Source of the DNA: Parelaphostrongylus tenuis
Lineage: Eukaryota > Nematoda > Chromadorea > Rhabditida > Metastrongylidae
Length of the DNA: 64,000 nt
Assembly (NCBI GenBank): GCA_019055375.1
Contig: JAHQIW010007246.1
Span: forward strand, 1-64,000
Direction: 5' to 3'
Every line of letters starts with the position of its first letter. Position 1 is the stretch's first letter. Positions 34,886-45,727 of the stretch are shown here, piece after piece. The notes under the pieces were generated by a model. The model was given only the letters and a program-made list of their open reading frames with translations. It was not told the DNA's origin and searched no databases. The translations under genes and the position numbers were made by a program.

Positions 34886-36630
34886 GATATGTAGTTGTAC
34901 GACCATTACACGGTTCCCAGAGTTATAAAATGTATGAAGAATTCATAAGGTTCCTATAACATCTCCGTGTTAGTCTGTCAATCAACAAACAAGTCCTCTG
35001 ACTAATTATGCCTAAGTGAAACGAAAATTGCTTTCCAAGATTAATGCTTCGTTACGTGCCAGTCAATATAGTACTGACCGTTGCATCATAAATTACATGG
35101 TAGAACAAATTATTATCAACCGCCAATCAGTCCAATCAACAATCGTCCTGTATGCAAGGGCACGGTCGAATGAGGATTCGCTATTAGAGCATTGCTCAAT
35201 TCCGAAAGACTCGACTCGGTGCGATTACAACGACATAGGACACAAAGACGAGCGGCCGGGAAAATAAACTTGAACGGCAACAGTTCTGAAGTAAAAAAAA
35301 AATGTCGAAACTTTAGCCGAAAAATTACTGTAACAATCTCATGCTGGCTTCTCTTTTAGAGAGAGTACTAACAACTTATCTTCATCTGTTGTCGTTCATG
35401 CATACGAGACACCCAGTCCATCAGATAATCGACATATAGACACATAAGGCACCATATCCATAAGCCTCCTGGTTCCCTTTCTTTACTTACTGTAGCCTGT
35501 TGGCATCGCCTTTTCGGCACATGGTAAATTGATGCATACTGCATTAGCATCCTTTTCTTTGCTTAGGTTATGCGTCAAGAAACCGAACAGTTCGTAAAAA
35601 GTTGAATGAGCATATTCGGTATGTGTGGTCTCCTCATATAATTTCGTTACCCTTATAAACCTTTGACATCGGCTTGCTTCTACTCAGCTCAAAAGCCAAA
35701 TGGTCGATTACCGTGAACTTTTAACACAAAGCTGGAGCATTTAAAAATATTTGTTTTTCAAAACGTGCACAATCATCAGCGATAAATCCGTTTGCACGCA
35801 GTGTCGTAATTGGCAATTACTCTTCCCGTATGATTAATCCATCGTGTTATAGAACGGTGTTTTTGTTTTTTCTACGATTTTGACTCTGTGTTGCTATGTT
35901 ACAGTTTTCACTTGACGAGCAATCGAGTGTACAACACTTCCCCTCTAATGATTTTTTTCACTTGACGGTGTATGTAAAAATTACCTTTGAGATTCCTCCT
36001 CGTAAGGAGGCTCTACCCCAAGAGGGATTGGCTCAAGACGAAAGGCACCGTGCAACTGACGAGGCTGCAAGGTCGATATACGTGTATTGCATTGTATAAA
36101 GCCACATAGCCCATAGCATACTTTGCCCATAGCAGACCACATGGATGGCTCAGAAATAATTGATAGCTATATTAGAGATTTTGTTTTGTCAGGTGTGCTA
36201 GGATAGTTTTAACGACGATGACGCATGAATCCCAAAACAAAACTGTTCGGGTTTCACTTGCTGCCTCATCTAGGACTTCTCACAGACATTCTGATTACTA
36301 GCTGAACGTGATTTTCTTGAAATTCCATAGAATCGTGTATGTTATTAAGCTCATTTTTTTCGCGCCACCGTTCATTTCCATTATATCATTCAAATCACAA
36401 TGTCCGAAAACAGTTACATCACAAAGTACTAGCGAAAGTTAAGTAACGGAAAAAACACTGGGTTATTATATGTCCTCCCTCCCATCGCACGCAAAAAGTG
36501 TGCTTGTGAAAAACATGCTCCGAACAGTCACGTAGGTATGTACAAGAGCAAAGCAGAAGTTAGAATGCCTGAAATTGGCGAGTAATAGTCATTTCCGACG
36601 ACAAAAGTGTAGGTCCTTAGCATGGGCACA

Positions 36631-36908
36631 GAGAAAATTGAGGTTTCTTTTATGCTGCCCTCATTACAAATAAAATAGATATGGTTGCGAGATTGTTCAA
36701 AAGGAGAGTATATCTAGCGTTAGAGTATATTATAGAGTCTTGAATTGTGTACAGGTAGTTCTTCGCGCGGTTATGGCGCCTGAGAATATTGTGTAGTAAT
36801 TCAATCAATGCTACCAATTTCACTAAGCCCCTCCTTTTTGAACAATCTTGTGACCATATCTATTTTATTTGTAATGAGGGAAGCATAACTGAACCTTGAA
36901 TTTTCTCT
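36631..36908. mobile_element. Foldback element with 75-base inverted repeats
   Basis: 36631-36706 and 36831-36908 are near-perfect inverted copies (shared core CATTACAAATAAAATAGATA) separated by about 125 bases. There is no coding content. The size and form are those of a MITE or foldback transposon. No other copy was noticed in the window. Confidence 0.75.
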
Positions 36909-37569
36909 AACCTGATTTCTGGTAAAAGGATTGGGAACGTACACATTGGTGAAACATGAGTAGAGCAGTTTACGCCTGCATAGACGGACACCTAATCTAC
37001 AATCTTGAAACTAACCCAAATTCCCCACAAAACCCTCATAAGACTTAGATACATAACGGGAAAGATTCTGAAAAAGCACTCGCTATCTTTGCAGAATAAT
37101 GCAAGCCTCAATGCGTAAGATTTTCGAAGTTCTGAATAAATTCCATTAATATAAACATGAATTGATAAGAGATATACCTCGTTTTCACGCCTGATTTGGC
37201 ATAGTATATAAGACTGATGTTTGATATGAGAAGTGTACTTAGTCAAGGTGAACTTACACGATTGACCACCACGTGAAAAACTCACTGGAAGACTCACAGG
37301 AAGCGGTGTGTGAAACTTTTTCTGGAACTTTTTTCGCATCGGAGCATGTTTTCAAATATTTAGAGAAAACACGCTTCCTGTTTTTTCACAGTCGCGAAAG
37401 CCACTCAATAACTCAATTTCCGACAATTTTGATAGCTCAAATTTCAACAATTTCAATGCTATACTTCATTTTTAGAGAAGCACTTCCAGTGCGCTGTAGT
37501 AGTGAAAATATGAATAAGTTTCATACTAGACACGTTTCGGCGCATTTTTTGCTAAACAGAGCTTTTACC

Positions 37570-39490
37570 CAAGACTTCTAGTAATTTTTCGATAGTTCAA
37601 CTCTCTGCAATGTCAGACGCGTTTCTGGGAAACAATATCTCATTGCGCTATGTGAGCCAAAAGAAGATTGGGTTTCGCACTCAGCGCGCACCTTCTACTG
37701 CTTAAGTGATTAGGAAGGTGTACATCGATAGCGCAGCGCAATTCACATATGCTGCTTAATTTTTATTATCTAACTTAGCATTTATTATCCGCTTCAAAGA
37801 AAGTTTCAGAATAAAACAAATGACTCTGATACTGCATGATTTCCTCTACACGTCTATGTTTTTCATGCATAGGCTCAAACTCAATGATCTTATTTTTAGT
37901 GCTTTTTAGTGCAGGGCGCTGAAAAACATTTTCAGAAATAAATCATAATATTAAAACTTTCAAAATTCAAACTATCGAGTCTGCTGTATCTTATAAAAAA
38001 CAGAGAACATGTTGTTCCCAAAGGGTTGATTATGAGCGTCAATAACGGGAAAGTGTGGTTTTTTTTCTGAATCTATTGAAATTTGGTCTGGAAGGTTTTT
38101 TTCTGACGGAGTTCGGAGGTGTTTGGCTGACAATGCTGCAGATTATCTAGTATTCCAAGCTCAAAAAAAGATGAAATGTGCACAAACGTCAACTGTTCAA
38201 ATAATTTGCATTATAACAAGACCACTTTCAGCCTATCAAGAAAAACTGTGATTATTGGACATTGCCGAGTACTGCAGGTAATGGTCTATAATGTATTGAA
38301 TCTTCCTAAAGCAACTCAAAACACTGGTCCATCCCCTCTCGTGCATTTAATCACTTGGTTTTTGTCAGCTTTCTAGTGATTTATACAACTGACTTTCATT
38401 TCACCGCAGCTAGGAAGCAATGATTCCTCGGATTATTGAGTTAACAAGAGGTTTGTTCAAAGTTTTACTGGTTCAAGTTTCAATATTTTCGTCTTCTTTA
38501 GAGCCCAATTCATTGAAGACTATTATTCGCAACCATTCACCCTCGCAATGCGGATCTTCATCACATTAAATTATCTGCAATTAGGCGACGAGTTCACCAG
38601 ACACTCCTTCATTGTTCTCTTACATAGTGTGCTACTGGATACACTGCATATTCACAAAGTCACTGATGTATTGCCGTCATACTTAATTAAAACTATCCAT
38701 AGATCAAATTCACTTTCATCCGCACTCAATTTCAACCCTTAGTAATGAGCATGGTCTGGCTTTTTTTAGAGTTCTTAGTAGTCATCCTATAGCCAAAATC
38801 TCGAGAATCGCAGTTGTGTACTTTATTTCTGAAGCTTTTCTAATGCGCTGTTGCAGTTTAAATAAAATTCTTTTTTACAATCGACGCATTTTCTCGTGGA
38901 TTTCTATTATTTATATCAGAAGCTTTCTCAGTTTCGTAGAGATTTCTAGACTTTCTGTAATATATTTGCAAAAAACTCTGGGCTACCGTTCTATAGGTTT
39001 AGTTTCCCATCTTCGTCTTAGATGGTCAAACAATCCGCTACTAAGCTAAAGAATAAACTTAAGCAGCCTAAGCAAGTGCACGAAAAGCATATGAACGTGT
39101 AGAGGAACACCTGGAGTGTCAGTATCATATATTTTATCGAGATTTTTTTCAAAGACGAAAAAACACCCTAAATTTGATAACAAAAATCTCATGTAGCATG
39201 TGAATCGCTCTGAGCGACAGCGCGACTGATATTACAATCACTCACACATCCTAGCCGACAAGAAATGCGCGTAGGGTGCGAAACCCAATCAGCTTTTCGA
39301 TTCTAAAGGATTTTTGGAGACCCAGATATGACATTGAAATCTTCGAGATTGAAACCAACGAGTCATTACTTGAAGTCCAGGGGAAAGCTCTGTTCGGCGA
39401 AATATGCCCGAGTGTGAAGCACCATTTCATTTTTACTGTTATAGCGCGCTAGTAAAGCCATTTCGAAATTGAAGCACGCCAACAAAATCA
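37570..39490. repeat. Dispersed 'CTATCGAAT' repeat block
   Basis: Diverged units share AACTATCGA-like cores, AAAGTCTTTTTCAGAAACCA-like stretches and AAAAGCATATGAACGTGTAG (39085). Related units lie at 48100-49680 and 50440-52000, and inverted at about 14410-15480. The small gene model at 38420-38742 lies within the block. Confidence 0.45.
38420..38742 (+). CDS. Small predicted two-exon gene or gene fragment, unidentified
   Basis: Exons 38420-38450 and 38504-38742 join in phase and encode 89 residues: MIPRIIELTR, then AQFIEDYYSQPFTLAMRIF, LNYLQLGDEF and HSFIVLLHSVLLDTLHIHKV, ending LNFNP before the stop. A strong acceptor (TTTCACCGCAG) lies ten bases before the ATG, as for a trans-spliced start. 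The joined protein is leucine-rich and probably all-helical. The pattern around YYSQPFTLAMRI faintly recalls ARM-repeat segments of Tel2-type proteins, but that is a guess. It sits inside a repeat-rich block, so it may be a relic. The intron is 53 bases. Confidence 0.4.
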
Positions 39491-39744
39491 TCGAAATATC
39501 GTCTATAAAGCAAAAAATACCTCTTTTCCAAAAGTTGGAGAATAGGTGCGGCTGAGGAGAGGTACCTCAGATACCTTCAAATTACACTTGCTACTTACAA
39601 TTTATTTTCTCATTACTGTGGAAAACCTTCATAACTCACTTTATTGAGGTAATTTCTGAAAATCTATCTAAAGATTTCTTATGTTTTCACTGTTTCTTCA
39701 CAATGTTATGGTGTTTCAAATGCACCTAAGGGAATAGAGTGGCA

Positions 39745-40240
39745 AGGAAATATTCAACCTCAGACGGGAGTTGAATCCGCGTTTCAGCCACCATAACACT
39801 ATATCACGAAGGCAACGCTTCACCACCACTCATTTTCCAAGACTCTCTATCATAGCTACAAGCCACCAAGTTTTAACAAGTTCGGTCGGGTGAGCAAACA
39901 TTGCATTATAAATCCAGTTGATCTGACAACCGTTGCGACACGTAATATTTAAGATTTCTAATGTATTTACTGCTTTTTCGCAGTGTTACGATGTTCATAT
40001 GAAATCTTCAGCATTACATATCACAATGGCTGTCAGCTTAACTGGGTTTATAGAGGGATAATCAATTGCCCGACTAAGCCTGTGAAAGGTTTGTGGCTGA
40101 TAGTTACTGCAGAGATATTGAGGCCGAGTGGTGGCGAAGCGGTGTCTTACTGGCGTAGTGATGGAACATGCCGTATCCCCCCGGGATGGGTGAAGCGCTG
40201 GTTCAACTTCCGGCTGAGGTCGAGTTCCTTGTCACTCAAT
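39745..40240. repeat. SINE-A foldback pair
   Basis: The left minus-strand unit reads TTCAACCTCAGACGGGAGTT, AATCCGCGTTTCAGCC; the right plus-strand unit reads GAGTGGTGGCGAAGCGGTGT, GGTTCAACTTCCGGCTGAGG. A spacer of about 270 bases separates them. This is the same arrangement as at 15.9, 34.7 and 58 kb. Confidence 0.55.
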
Positions 40241-40244
40241 TCTC

Positions 40245-43200
40245 TTAGGAGCATCTGTTTCATTTGTCACTTCTGCTGTTGTCCCGTTCGGAGAACTCGT
40301 ATCACATAATATTCTTTGTTGATGAGATACAACATAACGTCTCTGACCTCTGGCCTTGTCTTCACAACTAATGATACCATGTAGTCGTGAGAACACCAGC
40401 ACTTTCAGAAAAGTTGAAATAATATTTTTGAATGATGAAGTCATTAGCTCATCCTAATTTTCTTTGCATTATCATAGTATACCGTGGAGCGTCCGGCAGA
40501 CACGTCTAAGTGACCAAATAGCAGAACAACAATGTAAAAGTAATTCTTGGGCGAAAAGATGTAACTAAATCATAGAGAAACAGTGTTCTCGCTAATGTTA
40601 GGTATTCGGAGGACATGGAGTCACACGGTCACTTATGTCTACAAGTAGAATTGCCTGCTTTTAGGTTTAAATGACCATGAGTCCCGAGTAGTTGGTGGAA
40701 ATGATCACGTTGTAAGCCATGGACATTATACTATTTAATGCCTTTTTAATCTTTACAATGAAGCGCCTTTAGATCTTTGATTCTGTTAAGTATTTAGCTG
40801 ACCTCTCTGTATAATCTACCGAATAACCTGCTTGAAATGTTCAATCCTATTCTTTCTACTATTACCGTGCGTCTATCTCTCGAGTAATCCTTTCAAGTAA
40901 CGACACTCGTATATCAGTATGCAAAGGCTTAATTCATCTGATCGGTCTCATCAATGTCATTGATGCAGATTCGGCTACAATCTTGTTCTTGAGACGGCCT
41001 TAACGCCACACCGTAATACTGTATGTAAGTGATCTTCTCTCACACACAATTTTGATAACTTAGACTCATGTTTACACCTTTCATGTTGTAGAACGCGGCT
41101 CTTTATTAAGGAGAACACGCGCGCTTCTGTCAAGCCTGTAACCACGGCTTCAGTTGATGACGCCGGAAATTGGTCTGCCTTCTATAAATTCTGTTGTTCA
41201 TTAACGCTGAGTTAGCAGAAACTGAAGAAGGTCACATTCTTGCAAATGAATGCTTCAAATTATTCCGGTGATCCCCATTACCGCCATTGATTTTTTCTTA
41301 CCCGCATGTATTTGTCTCCCTTAAAATCAGAGCCCAAAATTTAGCCATGAAAACCATTGAAATCACTCGACTTTGTGAGTTCAAGAAAAAGCGAGTGATT
41401 GTCATCGAAGATTTAGGGGGGACCTTGAGGCGCCACATTGTTTGTTTACTCATCCTTGAGCTCGTTATAATCATATTCGTCATCATTTCCTTCAGACTCT
41501 ACAAGGGAATGCATAGAGAATTTCTACCCACGCATACTCACTTCCTTCATTATCACTCTGGATTATACTTGTGGTGCGGAATGAGTGCATGTAAATATCA
41601 TACTTGAAAATTTACTTAACATATGCCGCAAAACCAGTTATGTAAAAATGGACACAGTGGTTGACTGGTGAACGAGTTTGTTTCATGATAAAACCTCACA
41701 AATTATCAGCAAAATACTCCATCGAATTGTAGCCCAAGAAACACGGAAAGGAGTGGTAATTCTAATAGGCATAAAGGACTGTACAAATCAGCTATGACTC
41801 TTAGCGTGCTTCAAAAAAATTAGGCGACACCGTAAATAATGCTATGTGCAAGTAGTAGTTCCAAGCAAAGGGCATCAAATATCTAGTGCGGTGAGAGGTA
41901 TGTAGGACTATATATAACAGGGATATCATGGGCCAGAAAACTCGATAATAATCAGCCTCATCTACATGCTCTCAGGAAACAAAGTTCAACAATCCTCTAA
42001 CGCTTCCAGGCTGTTCACATAGGGACGCCTCAGCTCGACTAACTCCATGATCAGCGCTGTGCTGAACTGAGTTCCCATGCTTCTTACCATGTATACAAAT
42101 AGGTATAGGAGCTGAAATGTAAATAGAATTCTTGAAATCTCGAAGAGATCGTCTCAGCCAGCTTTCTGCGACAATCATAAAACAGACGAAGTCCTCATAC
42201 AGTTGAAGACACAACACGCGAATTGTTCGAAGAAGTCTGTGCAGGATTTATGGGTAGAAACGAGTCGAATGCAAGAAGTGCTGCGATCCGCGCAGTATGA
42301 GTGATGATGGATCATGTAGATGGAATAATTAGAAAAAAAATGTTACTAGTTCACTGGTTTGAAATCAATAAAGAGTTTATGGCCTGGATATTCGATTGAG
42401 CCCAACGCGTCTAACACATATGTCTAGCAACTAAATTTCGCTGCACTTGCTGTAGATTGATATCAACTCTTTTACGCCAAACACATCTCCGACCCTACTT
42501 TGCACTTTTGCCTCGACAATCCGTTTTCTTCTGTGTACTTTGATCGTACTTTCGGTGCTTTTTATTTTGTATGTACATTTCAAGTTTCCTTATATTTTCT
42601 CCCACTTTACTATTTCGTGTGGTGAACACGAAAAAAAAACGTCCACCGAAACACATTACTACCACATATCAACTAATCTGAATAATTTTCATATTTACCT
42701 AAGAGGCTAAGAGATTGGTGGCTGATAGCTATGGTGATGAGATATTGAAGAATGAGTGATAGGTAAGCGATGGCCTCGGTAATGTAGTGGTAGCAAGTAC
42801 CCTGGCTAAGGTGAAATGCAGGTTCAACTCCAGCCTGAGGTTGATTCCTGCTCACCACTCAATTTTCTTGGTTACATTCAATGTCAGTGATGTCAATTAT
42901 ACGACCTCGCCCTGGTTCGATTCTATCCAAGTTCACAGACAGCACATCCTTCGGAGGTCGACAAATCTGCGCCAGGCTCGTCTGGGAAAAGTTCGCTTCT
43001 GAAGTCTAAGTGAGAATACTCCATACAGGTTATTTTAAAACTTTATAGGGAAATAATTTGATCAACACTCCATGACGAAGGGATAATTCTCAAGCAACAG
43101 CCCATTCAAACGCAAATTTGAAGACCTTCGTGCATGATGGTTGCGAAAAAGCGAATTGTATGCAAGAACTGCTGAAATCCGCGCAGTAAATGTGAGCAGA

Positions 43201-44480
43201 GACCACGTGAAATAAAAATTAAGTTACTTACATTTACCTTCTCCAAAGGTATGCATAATCTATTTTTATAATAAAAATTGAAGTAACAATCAATATAGCT
43301 TTCTAAAATTGATTTTTCTATGTCTGACATATAGTAGATGCTTGTAAATGGTGCGAAAAAGGTATAAATTGTCATAGTTCAAGAATGTAAAATAAATAAT
43401 GAAGGGGTCCAAAAAATGTTGTATTGATAGCGTCATTATAATTTTATGATAGTAATAGTTGGAACCAGCGAGACTATTTAGAAACACTTTGATGAAAGCC
43501 TAATTCTCAACTTACAGAAAATGCCGAGTATACAACTATACTACCTTCGCTTATACAAGTCTTTCCATCGATTTACCACTTCGTCATGGCCACAAAATGT
43601 CTTTGAACATCAAAGTTGAATGTTGAAGTAGAGCGTTGACACCTTTCTATCCTTCTTAATGGCAATTAATTATTCACTACTCTCTTCTAAAACAGCAGTC
43701 TCTCCCACACTAAATGAGCACGCCACAAAAATTTTTTTGAAGAATTTTCAGTGTAGAGAACAGCTTGTCAATCAGATAGCCTGTAGGATTATCTGTTTCA
43801 AATAATCCATCAATTGAGCAATTGATTACAAACAAGTGCTGTACAAATCGGCTCACGGCAAAAAACAACAGAACAAATGAGTCGATACCGACACTCCGGC
43901 CCAATTTCCCCTATTCAAGGTGTTTTCCTCTTCGAATAGTCGACTTGATCCAAAGGACTATTTATATCTCTAGCTTTTTATAGTAAGTGGTTTATTTGAA
44001 TCCAGCGATATTGAATAAGACTGTTAATGTAGGTGTTTGTGGAGAAATCCTAGCACGCTTTGTCGAACTTCTTACCATCATGTGCAGCTACCGTTCAGTA
44101 CGAAAAAGTCTTTGAATCTGAACGACAACTCTGAAATCTTACGGCTTGAACGCGACATAATAACTGATATTTGAAATCATAAAGCTTTCTCATCAAGATA
44201 CAAATTTATCCATTCTTGTAGCACAATTATGTAACTTCTAGTATGTGACGATAATCATCTGAAAGGAATTTCCCATTTACTTAATAAAGAAATCTTTTGG
44301 TGATTAAGGAAAGTTACGAAGAGCGAGCTCATTGGCTTAGACAGAGTTTCGTAGCTCACTTCGTTCAGGTTCTGAAGATTCAATTGTCTTAGCTGAGCAC
44401 GTCATGCAGAAGGAATAGCCCTTTTCAGCTGAAGAAGTAACAAATAGGCTGCAATTTTGACGTATGTCATCGATTTTCCT
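40245..44480. other. No recognisable gene, scattered repeats
   Basis: Besides the SINE-A unit at 42.7 kb, a short repeat (GAATGCAAGAAGTGCTG, AATCCGCGCAGTA) occurs at about 42268 and 43160 and, diverged, at 60475. Open frames are short and lack motifs. Confidence 0.4.
42725..42870 (+). repeat. Solo SINE-A unit
   Basis: Plus-strand head: GTAATGTAGTGGTAGCAAGT (A box), GCAGGTTCAACTCCAGCCTG (B box), then the family-like CTCACCACTCAATTTTCTT. A shorter related head lies at about 47083-47130 (AAGGTGGCGTAATGGAAGCA). Confidence 0.5.
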
Positions 44481-44492
44481 TGTTGCTTTGTC

Positions 44493-44614
44493 AGAACTCA
44501 GAATGTTGTGGCCTTTTAGCCCAGCTCCACACGAAGATAAGTTCCCATGAGTTATTGTTTCCTTGTGGTTCTAAATCGATTCGGGAAATATCTGAGAGCT
44601 ACGTCCCTGATCAG
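44493..44614 (+). other. Cysteine-rich coding-like exon
   Basis: A good acceptor (TTGTTGCTTTGTCAG) opens a frame NSECCGLLAQLHTKISSHEL, LFPCGSKSIREISESYVPDQ, after which a stop-free frame continues to 44767. The spacing of Cys residues recalls a zinc-binding post-SET segment of SMYD-type proteins, but no SET or MYND domain was found nearby, so this is a weak guess. The HD-family gene starts 1.1 kb downstream on the same strand. Confidence 0.3.
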
Positions 44615-45397
44615 TATTCTGAATGTAGTCGGTTGTCGTGCACAAATTTCCTTTGTGAGATTGAGAAATGTGTATGGCTTCTATCACTCAAAAAACATTT
44701 TGTAAAGCTTCTTCAGCTGTCCACCAACGAACGATATCTGGTTGATGAACGATTAGTTTCTCTATGACGTCTCGAGCATTTTTTCGGCGTTTAGCTTTGA
44801 TTATGACGTTCAGGGTGGTCTTTCTGGACTGCTCATGGTTGTCAGTGCCTCTTTTTACTTTTTGAAGGAGTCTGTACGAAGATTTTCGAATCATTTACGC
44901 ACTAGGCATTCGAAAATGCTTTTGTTACCGTACTGCTTTGACGAGCTCGATCGTTTCGCCAACAATGCGACAAAATTTGATCAGATGAAACGATATGATA
45001 CAAGTGTATGTCACTCTAGAAACAATAATTTAGCAAACTATTGTCACTATTCTAATGAATCGTGAACCTTTATATGTTTATTCACAAGTCGTCCTAGTTC
45101 TGGATAGCCAAATTTCCAGAGAAAATGAATCACAGCTACATTTTCTTTCTCCTTTCCGCCGCTGGAATATTGACTGTTAGCACTCAGCCACTTCACCTCT
45201 TCGGCTACTAGTAACACCCCTTCCATTACTGAGGGCAGGTGATAGGTGACTAGTGATAACAAGCGACGTACGCTGTTCAGGTTAGTGTTCGAGGCTTTAG
45301 CTTCACCTGAACGACGAAACCTGTCCAACAGCCACATTCCAATCGAATGTCACTCGTCATCCCTCTTAACTAATTTCGACATCAGCACTTTTTTTTT

Positions 45398-45727
45398 GTG
45401 GAAGGACCGCTCGTGTTTGTTTTGAGCCTGCTTGTATCAAAGTGCATCATCGATCGTGCACTGAGGAGTGGCTGTTGTGGGCGGATGACGAAGACGAACG
45501 GACATGGTGATCATCGCCTCCATCGTCTTCTACACGAACGTGGTGATGGAGGCTTTCAGGCGATAAGCAATAGAGGCGGGTTTTTGCGGGATGCAGTGGC
45601 TCGCTGTCCGCATTTAATCACCCGCTATCGATCCCTCCACTCATTATGTGCTCGACATGCATTCTATTCTGCTCTCGGATACTCTCGTGACTCTCTTCCA
45701 CTGTCTACTAAAGCTTCTCTTCCAGGA
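45398..45727 (+). other. Open frame upstream of, and in frame with, the HD-family gene
   Basis: A 330-base stop-free stretch continuous with exon 1. It is less AT-rich than its surroundings. The encoded peptide (for example GDGGFQAISNRGGFLRDAV) does not resemble the family, whose members start close to the chosen ATG. It is either a 5' leader or outron, promoter DNA, or a lineage-specific N-terminal extension. I favour non-coding. Confidence 0.3.
45713..45727 (+). promoter_or_regulatory. Probable trans-splice acceptor of the HD-family gene
   Basis: The pyrimidine-rich acceptor CTTCTCTTCCAG ends at 45725, two bases before the ATG. This fits spliced-leader addition and decides the start against the longer in-frame extension beginning at 45398. 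Confidence 0.5.

Noticed and set aside
35944..36090. Coding exon (IPPRKEALPQEGLAQDERHRA)
   Set aside because: The peptide is plausible, but there is no convincing acceptor and no neighbouring exon in phase.
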